Source: Clostridia bacterium UC5.1-1C12
GTDB lineage: Bacteria > Bacillota_I > Bacilli_A > Erysipelotrichales > Erysipelotrichaceae
Assembly (NCBI GenBank): GCA_001305055.1
Contig: BBZX01000001.1
Span: forward strand, 558,001 to 622,000
Length of the DNA stretch: 64,000 nucleotides
Direction: 5' to 3'
Numbering within the stretch: the stretch's first letter is position 1; the number at the start of each line of letters is the position of its first letter. Below are positions 19,557 to 29,395 of this stretch, one piece after another. The position numbers were made by a program, and so were the translations under genes. A model generated the notes under the pieces. It was not told where the DNA came from. It made no database searches and was given only the letters and a program-made list of their open reading frames with translations.

Positions 19557-20462
19557 ATGCAATTACAACGCTATCTTGAAACAATCTGGCTGCTGATTCA
19601 GCGCCGTTCAATTACCGCCCAAGAGCTGGCTGAACATTTTGAAGTATCGGTGCGGACGGTTTATCGTGATTTAGATGTGCTTAGTACGGCAGGAATTCCG
19701 CTGTATACTGAAAAAGGACGCGGCGGCGGTATTCGTTTAATGGACGATCATGTATTAAACCGTACCTATCTTACCGATGATGAACAAAAGGAAATCCTGG
19801 CTGCCCTCCATAGCTTTAATCAAGTATATGATCCTGCCACATCCTCTGTTCTAAACAAATTTTCCGCCCTCTTTCCCCATCTTGATGTTGATTGGATTCA
19901 TGTTGACTTTACAAACTGGTCAGTGGATACTTCTAATGAATTATTCAATTTATTTAAAAATGCAATTCTTAACTGCCAATGCCTGCATTTTTCTTATATC
20001 AGCAATGAAGGTCAAGAAAGTGAGCGTACTGTCGATCCTTATAAGCTGATTTTCAAAGGATCTGCCTGGTATATCTACGCCTATTGTCATTTACGTCAGG
20101 CATTTCGGTTCTTTAAGATTTCACGAATCATTAATCTGACTGTGTTGGAGGAAAACTTCAACAGAAAGCCAATCGCCGAACTGCCTTCAATATCCAAACC
20201 TGATAATCAAATTGATTACACTTTAAGAATTCATCCAAGCATGGGTTTTCGGGTCGTTGATGAATTTGATCCCCATTCTTACACGCGTGATGAAAAAGGC
20301 TATTTTATAGTTACCGGAACCTTTCCTGATGAAAGCTGGATCATCGGATTTGTATTATCTTTCGGCAATGCCTGTGAATTACTTGAACCCTGTGTTTTGC
20401 GGCATGAGATAAGCCGGCAATTAAAAGAACTGTCCATATTATATCAAGGAGAACAAGAATGA
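19557..20462 (+). CDS. HTH-WYL transcriptional regulator (YafY-like)
   Basis: Intact, 301 residues. Start ATG 19557 (MQLQRYLET) chosen for CAGGTGA upstream; an earlier in-frame GTG lacks one. N-terminal helix-turn-helix ITAQELAEHFEVSVRTVYRDLDVLSTAGIPL is the HTH_11/DeoR-like domain. A WYL domain follows in the middle (FSYISNEG, GSAWYIYAYCHLRQAFRFFKISRI), a fold that binds nucleic acid or small ligands. The end is a WCX-like extension. Its stop overlaps the downstream acetyltransferase start (ATGA), so it probably controls that operon. Confidence 0.9.
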   Translation: MQLQRYLETIWLLIQRRSITAQELAEHFEVSVRTVYRDLDVLSTAGIPLYTEKGRGGGIRLMDDHVLNRTYLTDDEQKEILAALHSFNQVYDPATSSVLNKFSALFPHLDVDWIHVDFTNWSVDTSNELFNLFKNAILNCQCLHFSYISNEGQESERTVDPYKLIFKGSAWYIYAYCHLRQAFRFFKISRIINLTVLEENFNRKPIAELPSISKPDNQIDYTLRIHPSMGFRVVDEFDPHSYTRDEKGYFIVTGTFPDESWIIGFVLSFGNACELLEPCVLRHEISRQLKELSILYQGEQE

Positions 20463-21176
20463 ATTACATACAACTAACAAAAGAAAATATCGATAAAGAA
20501 CATTTATGCTGTGCTACTTCAAATAAATTAGGTACTGCGTCAAAAAGAGCATGGCTGAAACAGCAGCTTGATCAAGGCTTGTATTTTTTAAAGGGTGATG
20601 TCAGCGGCAAGGTATTTATTGAAGCGATGCCGGTTGAAAAGGCTTGGCTGCCGATTATCGGCAGTAATTATATGATCATTGACTGTTTCTGGGTCAGCGG
20701 TAAGTATCAGGCTGCGGATATGGAAAAGAATTACTCGCACAATTAATTGACAAAGCAAAAGCCGAGGGTAAATCAGGTTGGCAGCCATTACCTCAGCGAA
20801 GAAGATGCCCTTTCTTTCCGATCCTGTCTTTTTAAAAGCGAATGGCTTTGTGCCGGCCGACAGCTGGGCTCCCTTTGAGTTAGCCGCACTGCCCTTTGAT
20901 GATCAGCCATTGCCTGTCTTTAGCTGTTCAAAAGCACCAAAAGGACTCTGCCTTTATTACACCGCTCAATGCCCGTTTACCGCTCAATATGCGCCGTTAT
21001 TTAAAAAGATTGCCGATGAAAATAACATTCCTATGACATTGATCCATATTGATACGCTTGAAAAAGCAAAAGCCTGTCCATCTCCGGTGACAACCTATGC
21101 GTTATTTAAAGACGGTTGTTTCATCACCAATGAAATCTATTCGGAAAAGAAAATTAAAAGCTTCCTGGGAATATGA
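20459..21176 (+). CDS. YoaP-like GNAT acetyltransferase with C-terminal YoaP domain, two frameshifts
   Basis: Starts 4 bases before the regulator's stop. Three pieces join to about 239 residues. The GNAT core is GDVSGKVFIEAMPVEKAWLP, then WVSGKYQGCGYGKELL (acetyl-CoA loop, seen after restoring a G near 20710), then IDKAKAEGKSGLAAI (after restoring a T near 20777) and KANGF. The C-terminal part (LYYTAQCPFTAQYAPLFKKIA, ITLIHID-like strand, TYALFKDGCF) is the thioredoxin-like YoaP domain. B. subtilis YoaP has the same two-domain build. Acceptor substrate unknown. Confidence 0.85.
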
Positions 21177-21177
21177 C

Positions 21178-22061
21178 ATGGAAGAAATTATCGCTAAGTC
21201 AATCTTACAGAATGTAAGCAATAAAGCCGGCTGGTTTGGTGTTGATTATAATATGAATCTATATCGCGGCTGCTGTCATGGCTGTATTTACTGCGATTCC
21301 AGAAGCAGCTGTTACGGCATTGATCATTTTGATCAGGTACAGATTAAAAAAGATGCCTTGCTGATATTAGAAAATGAATTGCGCCGAAAACGGGTTAAGG
21401 GTGTTGTCGGCATGGGTGCTATGTCAGATACTTATAACCCATTTGAAAAAGAACTCCAATTGTCAAGACAAGCATTGATGCTGCTTGACCGATATGGTTT
21501 TGGTTTGTCATTAGAGACAAAAGTGATTTGATTCTTCGTGATCTTGATATTCTTAAAAATATTTCAGACCATACTAGTGCAATAGTGAAAATGACGATTA
21601 CCTGCGCTGATGATAACTTGGCCAAGCTGATTGAACCAAATGTCTGCCCATCCTCTAAGCGTTTTGAAGCCCTTAAGACCATGAATGAGGCAGGCATTTA
21701 TGCCGGTATTTTGCTGATGCCGCTGCTTCCTTTTATCAATGATACATCTGAAAATATAGCTGCGATTGTCGAACAGGCAAAAAAGCATAAGGTACCTTTC
21801 ATTTATCCGATGTTTGGCGTAACCCTGCGTGATAATCAGCGTGATTATTATTTAAAAAAAGCAGATGAACTATTCCCCGGTACCGCTCAGAAGACAATCC
21901 ATGCCTTTGGCAGCAGCTATAACTGCCAAGTGCTGAATGCCCGCCGGCTCTATGCGATATTTAAAAGAGCCTGCGATGAAGCCGGTATCCTGTATAAAAT
22001 GTCGGACATCATTCATGCCTATCAGCGAAAAACTGTCGAACAATTGCAATTGCATCTGTAA
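21178..22061 (+). CDS. Radical SAM protein of the SPL-like/Rv2578c group, one frameshift
   Basis: ATG 21178 overlaps the previous stop region (ATGACATGG). The iron-sulfur motif C-x3-C-x2-C is in YRGCCHGCIYCDSR (about residues 31-44). MGAMSDTYNPFEKEL follows the fold of the spore-photoproduct-lyase-like group, as does ISDHTSAIVKMTITCADDNLAKLIEPNV. The frame breaks near 21525 in an A run (LETK to SDLILRDLDIL). About 294 residues. Members act in the cytoplasm on unknown nucleic-acid or small-molecule targets. It closes the WYL-YoaP-rSAM operon. Confidence 0.85.
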
Positions 22062-22120
22062 ACCTACCCGCTTTTCGTTTATAATAATACTGTAACGTCG
22101 TGAGACAAGAAAGGATTCTT

Positions 22121-23310
22121 ATGGAAAGAAAAGTTGGAACTATATCAAGAGGCGTCCGCTGTCCAATCATTCGTGAGGGTGATGATCTGGCAGCTATTGT
22201 AGCCTCTAGCGTACTTGAAGCTGCAGAAGCAGAAGGCTTTGAACTAAGAGACAAGGATGTTGTGGCAGTTACTGAATCAATCGTTGCCAGAGCACAGGGC
22301 AATTATGCGTCTACGGATGCGATTGCCGAAGATGTAAAAAAGAAGCTTGGCGGTGAAACCATCGGCGTCATTTTTCCGATTCTGAGCCGCAATCGTTTCT
22401 CGATTTGTCTTAAAGGAATTGCCAAGGGTGCGAAAAAGTAGTATTAATGCTGAGTTATCCAAGCGATGAAGTCGGCAACGAGCTAGTATCTTTAGATATG
22501 CTTGATGAAGCCGGCATCAACCCTTACAGTGATGTGCTGACCTTAGAAAAATACCGTGCATTATTCGGTGAAAATAAACATACCTTTACCGGTGTAGATT
22601 ATGTTGATTATTACAGCTCGCTGATTAAAGATAGCGGTGCTGAGGTTGAAATCCTTTTTGCCAATGATCCGAGAGTGATCCTTGATTATACCAAACGGAT
22701 TCTTACTTGTGACATTCATACTCGCCAGCGTACAAAACGCCTGCTTAAAAATGCCGGTGCTGAAGTGGTATGCGGTTTGGATGATATCCTGAATGCCAGT
22801 GTAAATGGCAGCGGCTATAATGAGCAATTTGGTTTACTTGGTTCAAATAAGTCCACTGAGGAGAGCGTTAAGCTGTTTCCACGCAACTGCATGCCGTTTG
22901 TTGAAGCAGTTCAGCAGCAATTAAAAGCAGGCTGCGGAAAGCATATCGAAGTCATGGTTTATGGTGATGGTGCGTTCCGTGATCCTGTCGGCAAAATCTG
23001 GGAATTGGCTGATCCATGTGTATCGCCTGCATATACTGACGGACTTGAAGGTACACCGAATGAATTAAAGCTGAAATATCTGGCAGATAATGATTTCTCC
23101 GATCTGAATGGTGAAGCATTAAAAGCTGCCATCAGCGAAAAGATTAAATCAAAAGAGGATAACCTTGTCGGTTCAATGGCTTCTCAAGGTACCACACCGC
23201 GGCGTCTGACCGATTTAATCGGTTCACTCTGTGATCTGACCAGCGGATCTGGTGACAAGGGAACACCGATTGTGTTGGTACAGGGCTACTTTGATAATTA
23301 TACTAATTAA
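22121..23310 (+). CDS. CofE-like F420-0:glutamate ligase homologue, one frameshift
   Basis: ATG 22121 with AGAAAGGA upstream. About 396 residues once the A run at 22435-22440 is corrected (GIAKGAKK to VVLMLSYP). The N-terminus VGTISRGVRCPIIREGDDL and DKDVVAVTESIVARAQGNY match the CofE fold, in which this region binds GTP/metal. The C-terminal part is longer than archaeal CofE (about 250 aa) and includes VYGDGAFRDPVGKIWE and GTTPRRLTDLIGSLCDL. F420 genes are absent from the window and F420 is not expected in this lineage, so a different glutamyl- or amide-ligase reaction is likely. A terminator follows. Confidence 0.75.
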
Positions 23311-23338
23311 TCATTGATTTCTATTTAACATAATAAAA

Positions 23339-23371
23339 GCCAGGCTCGCTGAACCGATGCCTGGTTTTTTT
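23339..23371 (+). terminator. Terminator after the CofE-like gene
   Basis: GCCAGGC / GCCTGG arms with 12-base loop, then seven T. Confidence 0.85.
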
Positions 23372-23379
23372 ATACGTCT

Positions 23380-23885
23380 TTTGAAACCTATTATAAAAGC
23401 ATAAAGATCAGGTTCCGCCGCTTCAGGAAATTCATCAAAGGCCAGCGGATAAATATCAAGCAGATGCATCCTATGAACAGGATATGGTTTTACTTGTGCC
23501 AAAAGGTACTTAATAAACGGCGCTGAGATTCCATGATATTCATCAGCCTTTTCTTTATAATACATAAGTGCATTCAGCGCTTCAGGGCATTCTTGTATTT
23601 CATCAACGATAATTAAAGGATCATTGGGAATTATCTTCTCACCAGCAATCATCGATAAGTATTCAATGATTCGATGAAAATTTTTATTTGTTTAAAAATA
23701 GATTTCAAATCATCTTCTTTACCAAAATTAATAGAGACATAATTTTCATAATAACTTTGTCCAAACTCTTTCATCAGCACGTTTTGCCGATTTGCCGAGC
23801 TCCTTTTAAAACTGACGGCTTCCGTTCTCCTCTATCTTTCCATTTTTATAAGTTTTGAATCGCAGCCCGTTTCAATGAAATCACC
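23380..23885 (-). pseudogene. Remnant of an AAA_14/DUF4143-type ATPase
   Basis: Minus-strand pieces retain the order of this family: WKDRGERKP, then a P-loop GARQIGKT with a frame break, MKEFGQSYYENYVSINF, HRIIEYLSMIAGEKIIPND, the Walker B region LIIVDEIQECPEALNALMYY, a damaged sensor segment and LYPLAFDEF. Intact members are about 400-430 residues; here sequence stops near residue 190 at the CofE terminator. Frame breaks plus loss of the 'SAGSLLG' block (replaced by SAPFIKYLLAQ) show real decay, not a single read error. Such ATPases are common strain-variable genes. Region 23886-24045 is empty. Confidence 0.65.
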
Positions 23886-24045
23886 CTCCTTTTTGACAGC
23901 CGATTAATGTTTAACACATTTTTCCAAGTAAGGCTTACCTAGCCCTTAGTATAACTATTGATTAGCTGTCATATCTGCTTATATATGAATCACTTTAGCC
24001 GCGGCTGCTATGTCTTTATCAAGCTGATTTGAAAATATATAATAA

Positions 24046-24080
24046 AATAATCCATGATTTACTCACGGATTATTTTATTA
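24046..24080. terminator. Terminator of the TfoX-C/PAP2 pair
   Basis: AATAATCC and GGATTATT arms with a 13-base loop, then T-rich tail on both strands; adjacent to the stop at 24081. Confidence 0.65.
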
Positions 24081-24335
24081 TTATAAGTTTTTAAAAAACT
24101 GCTTCAGATCCTGTTTGACCTCATCAGCTAATAGATTATCCTTCACACCTTCAATTGCTCCTTCAATACCATAGAGCATATGCAGGCAGGCTCCCTCATC
24201 CACCTGTTCTCTGATTTTAATAAAAGCTGTTTTGGCTCCCATAAAACATAATTCTTCTTCATTATGCACACCAATCTGCAGCAATGCGTCTTCCAGTACT
24301 TTGCCGACATTAGGCAGCTTGCTAAGTTCGCTCAT
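24081..24335 (-). CDS. TfoX C-terminal domain protein, 84 aa
   Basis: Intact. Only the C-terminal, helix-hairpin-helix-like TfoX domain is present: SKLPNVGKVLEDALLQIGVHNEEEL, then GAKTAFIKIREQ and ACLHMLYGIEGAIEG. The motif 'LPNiGk..e..L...Gi....L...Ga...y' is the family signature. Stand-alone copies are common in Firmicutes and their role is unknown; the Haemophilus TfoX/Sxy competence function cannot be inferred from this half alone. It follows the PAP2 gene by 21 bases on the same strand. Confidence 0.85.
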   Translation of the reverse strand: MSELSKLPNVGKVLEDALLQIGVHNEEELCFMGAKTAFIKIREQVDEGACLHMLYGIEGAIEGVKDNLLADEVKQDLKQFFKNL

Positions 24336-24356
24336 ACGATCACCTCTGTCTTAATC

Positions 24357-25026
24357 TTAATCCTTTTTATCGTTTAAATCAAGCAGACAATATTTTCTGG
24401 TACATGAAGTAAAGCAGATCAGTATTGCCAATGCCGCAGCGGCTCCGGCTAATACATCACTGGCATAATGCACACCTAAATAAATACGGCTCAGCATGAT
24501 CAAAATGATCAATAAACTCAGTAATAAAGTAAATAGATACTTCTGCCATTTTACTTCAAGCTTATGCCAGATCAAATAGATTAAATAGCCATAAAAAGGC
24601 CATCGCCGCCATCGAGTGACCGCTGGGAAACGAATAGCCGTCAATTTCGATCAGCCGATAACCGATAGGTCTTGGTCTGATAAAAAGCTGTTTCAGGAGG
24701 ACATTGCTGGCTGCGGTTATTGCTAGATTGCTGATCATCAAACAAGCCAGCACACGCTTTTTCATAAGTATTAAAAGCAGAGCGCCGACGGCACATAAAA
24801 GAACCAATCCCATTGTACCGCCTAATTCGGTCAGCATGCGCATCAGCGGTGTCAGCGTTTTAGAGATTGCAAGTGATACAAACGTATAGACTTGCTGATC
24901 AAATACGGAGAGCTGATTCAGCTTCAACGCACAGGCAATAAATAAAAAGATACAGACAGCGATGGTAAGCAGCAGCTGCCGGCGATATTTTTTCAGCATT
25001 TCAAACAATTTCATCAAATCACTCAT
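24357..25026 (-). CDS. PAP2-family membrane phosphatase, one frameshift
   Basis: About 222 residues. Start ATG 25026. An N-terminal hydrophobic helix, then the three-part phosphatase signature: KQLFIRPRP, PSGHSMAAMAF and SRIYLGVHYASDVLAG, with catalytic histidines in the last two. The break is in the T run near 24593 (MAFL to FYGYLIYL). Further membrane helices (LFTLLLSLLIILIML, AALAILICF) flank the motifs. Members dephosphorylate undecaprenyl-pyrophosphate or phosphatidic/phosphatidylglycerol phosphate at the outer face of the membrane. Confidence 0.9.
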
Positions 25027-25070
25027 TTCTTAGTGATTAGGATAGCACAACCCAGATAAATTATCAATCT

Positions 25071-25393
25071 TTACAGCTTCTCAATCGGTTTCCGCTCCGC
25101 CTTCAGATTATGTGTCTTTGCGGAACGCCTGCCTAATTCTTCGCATACATCAGCCAATGGAATATCCAGCTGTACAAGCAGTACCATAAGATGATACATT
25201 AGATCACAGACCTCATTCACCTGTTCAGCTTGATCGTCTTTCATTGCCGCGATCACGACTTCACAAGCTTCCTCCCCTACTTTTTTAATATTTTTTCCAA
25301 GCCCTTATCAAACAGATAGACGGTATAAGAACCTGCCTCTGGATTTTGTTTGCGGTCCTTGATGGTAAGATATAAATTTTCAAATTCATTCAT
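25071..25393 (-). CDS. hisE: Phosphoribosyl-ATP pyrophosphatase, one frameshift
   Basis: Second step of histidine synthesis: releases pyrophosphate from PR-ATP. ATG 25393 ([15 protein letters not shown]) overlaps the end of hisI by 8 bases. After restoring an A in the run near 25285 the sequence reads [21 protein letters not shown], the E-x2-E metal-binding motif of the all-alpha fold, then [13 protein letters not shown]. About 107 residues. In the raw frame it appears fused to hisI because of an upstream indel; the corrected reading gives two separate genes. It ends the his operon. Confidence 0.9.
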
Positions 25394-25717
25394 CACTTTC
25401 TTCTCCTTTAATTGTCCGATAGAAACAGCTTTGATGACCGGTATGACAGGCGGCTCCCTCTTGTCTGACCAGCAGCAAAGCGTATCCGCATCACAATCGA
25501 CATAAATGGCTTCCACATGCTGATAATGGCCGCTGGTCTCTCCCTTTGTCCATAATTCTTGACGGGAGCGGCTGTAGTAGCAGGCCAGCCCGCTTGCCAG
25601 CGTGCGTTCAAGACTGGCTTTTGACATATAGGCCAGCATCAGCACCTGACGGCTTGTACTGTCTTGTACAATGGTTGGTATTAAACCATGATTCTTTTCA
25701 AAATCCAAACCGATCAT
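25386..25717 (-). CDS. hisI: Phosphoribosyl-AMP cyclohydrolase, one frameshift
   Basis: Third step: opens the adenine ring of PR-AMP. Start ATG 25717 overlaps the hisF stop by 4 bases. Motifs: [37 protein letters not shown] and [10 protein letters not shown], carrying the metal-binding aspartates. One T is missing near 25473; restoring it gives [22 protein letters not shown], including the conserved zinc-ligand cysteines, and a natural end at 25386. About 111 residues. Confidence 0.9.
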
Positions 25718-26478
25718 AAGCTTTTCCTCACAGCGATTCCCGCTTTTGCCAAAGCATCCTTGACTTCCTTGACTGTAAGCTTTCCATAATGAAACAGCGA
25801 AGCCGCCAATGCCGCGTCAGCTGCGTCAGCAAGAAATACATCATTAAAATCATCAAGACTGCCGCAGCCCCCTGATGCAATCAAAGGCACATGGGCAACC
25901 TCCTGCACCGCCTTAAGCATGTCAAGATCATAACCTTGCTGAGTACCGTCCGCATCCATACTGGTTAACAAGAGCTCACCGGCACCTAACCGCTGTCCTT
26001 CCTTTACCCATTCAATCAAGTCCAGCCCGCTGTCTTTCTGACCGCCCTGAGTATAGACATTCCAGCCGCCCGCTGTGCGTTTTTTCGCATCAATCGCCAA
26101 CACGATGCACTGACTGCCAAACTTATCAGCACCGTCGCGGATTAATTGCGGGTCATAAACAGCCGCTGAATTTAATGAAACTTTATCAGCGCCTGCCAAT
26201 AACAGCTTTCTTATATCATCAAGTGAGCGAATACCGCCGCCGACTGTAAAGGGAATAAAAATCTCTTTAGCCACCGCTTCAACAAGCTCACGCATTGTTT
26301 CCCGCTTCTCCTTGGTCGCTGTAATATCTAAGAATACTAATTCATCGGCACCTTGTTTATAATACTGACGAGCCAGCGCAGCCGGATCACCGACTTCCTT
26401 TAAACCAAGAAAATTAATTCCCTTCACTACTCGCCCATCCTTGACATCAAGGCATGGTATTATTCTTTTTGTATGCAT
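25714..26478 (-). CDS. hisF: Imidazole glycerol phosphate synthase, cyclase subunit
   Basis: Intact, 254 residues. Start ATG 26478 ([15 protein letters not shown]) chosen because the family begins here and a GGGAGG lies in the hisA end. TIM barrel with catalytic Asp in [12 protein letters not shown] and in AIDAKK...; phosphate loops [17 protein letters not shown] and ASGGCGS. Uses ammonia from HisH to form IGP and AICAR. Overlaps hisI by 4 bases. Confidence 0.97.
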   Translation of the reverse strand: MHTKRIIPCLDVKDGRVVKGINFLGLKEVGDPAALARQYYKQGADELVFLDITATKEKRETMRELVEAVAKEIFIPFTVGGGIRSLDDIRKLLLAGADKVSLNSAAVYDPQLIRDGADKFGSQCIVLAIDAKKRTAGGWNVYTQGGQKDSGLDLIEWVKEGQRLGAGELLLTSMDADGTQQGYDLDMLKAVQEVAHVPLIASGGCGSLDDFNDVFLADAADAALAASLFHYGKLTVKEVKDALAKAGIAVRKSL

Positions 26479-26479
26479 A

Positions 26480-27196
26480 TCAAGCCTCCCGGCAGAGTTT
26501 AACTGCAGCCTCAAGATCGATGGTATTCGCATAGATCGCTTTACCCATAATGGCGCCGTCCATGCCGATCGCTTTTAAATCACGAAGGTTTTGAAGGTCA
26601 CGGATACCGCCGCTGGCAATGATTTGGAGTGATACTTGTGAGCGCAGCGCTTTTAACATGGTTAAATTAGGACCTTGTAATGTACCGTCGGTTTTAATGT
26701 CTGTCACAATGAGCGTCAAAACCCCCAGTGCTTCCAGATGTTTCGCAAACTCAATATAATTGACCTGACTTTCAGAAAGCCAGCCGCGCACACAGACAAA
26801 GCCATCCTTACAATCAATACCTACAGCGATCTGATTCCTATAACGGGCCAGCGCAGCCTTTAAAAATGGCTCATCCTCTAAGGCCGCCGTACCTAGAATC
26901 ACCCGTTGTACACCGCAGTTCAAATAAGCTTCAATTGCTTCCATCGTGCGAATACCGCCGCCAACCTCAACCGGCATCTCGGCCTTTTGCACAATCTTTG
27001 CAATTAATGCCTCATTCACCCGCTTACCGCACTTTGCACCGTTCAAATCGACGACATGCAGCAGCTGTGCCTTTGCATGATTCATACGCTTTAAAATGCT
27101 GTCTATCTCACCGACTGCTTCCCCTTTTTCATAATCGCCTTGAAACAGCCGTACTGCCTTACCATCAAGCAGATCAATTGCCGGAATACAGATCAT
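26480..27196 (-). CDS. hisA: ProFAR isomerase
   Basis: Intact, 238 residues. Amadori rearrangement of ProFAR to PRFAR. Paralogous TIM barrel to His[19 protein letters not shown] (catalytic Asp), [32 protein letters not shown] (second catalytic Asp) and ASGGIRDL. Overlaps hisH by 4 bases, and ends one base before hisF. Confidence 0.97.
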   Translation of the reverse strand: MICIPAIDLLDGKAVRLFQGDYEKGEAVGEIDSILKRMNHAKAQLLHVVDLNGAKCGKRVNEALIAKIVQKAEMPVEVGGGIRTMEAIEAYLNCGVQRVILGTAALEDEPFLKAALARYRNQIAVGIDCKDGFVCVRGWLSESQVNYIEFAKHLEALGVLTLIVTDIKTDGTLQGPNLTMLKALRSQVSLQIIASGGIRDLQNLRDLKAIGMDGAIMGKAIYANTIDLEAAVKLCREA

Positions 27197-27807
27197 ATTT
27201 TTTCCTCCACAAAATATTTTAATATTTTCAAGCCGGTCTCACCGCTTTTTTCAGGATGAAACTGGGCACCGATGATATTCTCATGACGAATCAAACCGCA
27301 TAAGCACATCGTTCCATAATTTGAATAAGCAAGCAGATCCTTCTCATCGATTTCAGATGCATAATAAGAATGTACATAATAGACATATGCTTCATCACCA
27401 ATCAGGGAGGTTATGACATCACTGCCGCATAATTCAAGACGGTTCCAGCCGATATGCGGAATCTTTACACTCGTATCCCGCATTTTCACAACCCTGCCCT
27501 TCAGGTAACCCAGCCCCTTGGTCAACGCGCCTTCCTCGCTGCTTTCAAACAATACCTGCATACCAAGACATATCCCTAAGAAGAGCTTTTTCTGATTCAA
27601 TACCACCGTATTTAATACTTCGATCAAACCATTTTCCCGCAGATTTTTCATACAGTCGCCAAAGGCGCCGACACCGGGCAGGATAATTTTATCCGCGGCC
27701 AAGATTTGTTCCTTATCGGCGGTAATCACATAATCAGCATTGAGCTTCTTTAACGCATTTTCTACACTGCGCAGATTTCCCATGCCATAATCAATCACGG
27801 CAATCAT
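27193..27807 (-). CDS. hisH: Imidazole glycerol phosphate synthase, glutaminase subunit
   Basis: Intact, 204 residues. Start ATG 27807 (MIAVIDYGMGNLRS), one base after the hisB stop; an upstream in-frame extension is just hisB read in another frame. Class I glutamine amidotransferase: LPGVGAFGD, LGICLGMQVLFESSEEG with nucleophilic Cys, and the FHPEKSG His/Glu pair. Feeds ammonia to HisF. Confidence 0.97.
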   Translation of the reverse strand: MIAVIDYGMGNLRSVENALKKLNADYVITADKEQILAADKIILPGVGAFGDCMKNLRENGLIEVLNTVVLNQKKLFLGICLGMQVLFESSEEGALTKGLGYLKGRVVKMRDTSVKIPHIGWNRLELCGSDVITSLIGDEAYVYYVHSYYASEIDEKDLLAYSNYGTMCLCGLIRHENIIGAQFHPEKSGETGLKILKYFVEEKI

Positions 27808-27808
27808 G

Positions 27809-28385
27809 CTAAGAACCCTTGGTGCTGGGCAGCTCATTTCCTGTAATTTGCACAGCCTGCCGCAAAGCACGGCCCAGACCTTTAAATACCGCCTCAATCT
27901 TATGATGATCATTGGTTCCATAGGCAACATTCACATGCAGTGTAATGCCGGCATTGAAGCTAAACGCACGCAGAAATTCTTCAAGCATCTCACAGGAAAA
28001 ACCACCGATCTGTTCACGTTTCAATTCACAGTGATAAACTAAATAACTGCGTCCTGACAGATCTAAGGTTACATTCGCCAGCGTTTCATCCATCGGCAGA
28101 CTCATAAAACCGTACCGATTGATTCCCCGCTTATCCGCTAACGCTGTTTTAAAGCATTCACCTAATAAAATACCGCAGTCTTCAACCGTATGATGATCAC
28201 ACACATCAAGATCGCCGTCAGCAATCAGCTCTAAGTCAAAAATTGGCATGGAAGGCAAATAATTCAAGCATATGATTGAAAAATCCGATACCGGTCGCAA
28301 TTTTACTTTGACCGCTGCCGTCAAGGTTGAGTGAACAGCTGACTTTTGTTTCTTTTGTTAATCGCTGCATCTTGCATGTTCTCAT
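27809..28385 (-). CDS. hisB: Imidazoleglycerol-phosphate dehydratase (monofunctional), one frameshift
   Basis: About 192 residues. ATG 28385 overlaps the hisC stop (ATGA) and gives [15 protein letters not shown]. Motifs: GIGFFNHMLELFAFH, then after removing a T from the run at 28236-28240 DLELIADGDLDVCDHHTVEDCG with the manganese-binding HH-x2-E, and later NDHHKIEAVFKG. There is no N-terminal HAD phosphatase domain, so the phosphatase step must be encoded elsewhere. Confidence 0.93.
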
Positions 28386-29395
28386 AAAATCTCCTTATCC
28401 GCCTGTCTCAGCAGGCTTATGATCCGCTCATTCTGATCAGGACTGCCAATCGTAATACGGAAGCCGTCATCTGCATAATCGCGGATCTTTATATCGTCAA
28501 GCAGACTCATAAAGACTGCTTTTCTTTTGCTTCTAAAATAAATAAAATTAGCTTTTGAAGGATAAACAGTAAAGTGCTTTAATGATTGGCAGGCTGCCAG
28601 CATTTTTTCCCGTTCACGGATGATCTGCGCTGTACGCGGTGCGAATATTTCATCATGGTTTAAAATAATTGATGCCGCCTGCTGAGAAAAGCTGTTCACA
28701 TTATAAGGTACCTTGGCGGCCCTTAAACGCTGAATCATGATGGGATTACTGATGGCAAAGCCAACTCTTAAGCCTGCCAAGCCATAAGCCTTAGATAAGG
28801 TACGGGTTATGATCAAATTCTCATAAACATCAATCTTATCAAGCATTGATTCTTCATTAAACTCCGCATATGCCTCATCAATGATCACCGGTATCGGTGC
28901 CGCAGCTGCCACCAATTGACATAAGTCAACGGCTGACAGTGCTATGCCAGAGGGATTATTCGGATTAGAAAATAAGATTAAGTCCGCCTTTTTCCCCATC
29001 TGAATGAATGCATCAAGATCAAAGCTCTGTTTTAGATCATGCTGAAATTTAAGCAGTCCGGCCTGATGAACTGAAGCATAATAGTCATACATTGAAAAAT
29101 CAGGATCAAGGGTTAATACTCTTTTGTTAGCTGCCAAAACACTGATCAATAAACCCAGTAATTCATCACTGCCATTACCGGCTATTAACTGATCTGTTGA
29201 TAAGTTCATCACTTTCGCATAAGCGTTCAGCAATTCTTTACATTCATCATCAGGATAACGGTTATAAGCCAAGTCAAGAGCTGCCTGAGCAATTTCTTCT
29301 CTAACGGTAAGCGGCAGATTTTCACAGCATTCATTGGCATTCAATAAAATACCCTGACTCTGCGTTACCTGATAGGCCTTAATCGTCTTCATCAC
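28382..29395 (-). CDS. hisC: Histidinol-phosphate aminotransferase
   Basis: Intact, 337 residues, fold-type I PLP enzyme. [13 protein letters not shown] at the start, [31 protein letters not shown], and [16 protein letters not shown] with the Schiff-base lysine. Converts imidazole acetol phosphate to histidinol phosphate. Overlaps hisD (4 bases) and hisB (4 bases). Confidence 0.96.
   Translation of the reverse strand: MMKTIKAYQVTQSQGILLNANECCENLPLTVREEIAQAALDLAYNRYPDDECKELLNAYAKVMNLSTDQLIAGNGSDELLGLLISVLAANKRVLTLDPDFSMYDYYASVHQAGLLKFQHDLKQSFDLDAFIQMGKKADLILFSNPNNPSGIALSAVDLCQLVAAAAPIPVIIDEAYAEFNEESMLDKIDVYENLIITRTLSKAYGLAGLRVGFAISNPIMIQRLRAAKVPYNVNSFSQQAASIILNHDEIFAPRTAQIIREREKMLAACQSLKHFTVYPSKANFIYFRSKRKAVFMSLLDDIKIRDYADDGFRITIGSPDQNERIISLLRQADKEIL

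Noticed and set aside
25277..25717. Apparent single hisI-hisE fusion frame
   Set aside because: The fusion arises from a missing T near 25473. Correcting it gives hisI its zinc-ligand cysteines and a stop at 25386, with hisE starting separately at 25393.
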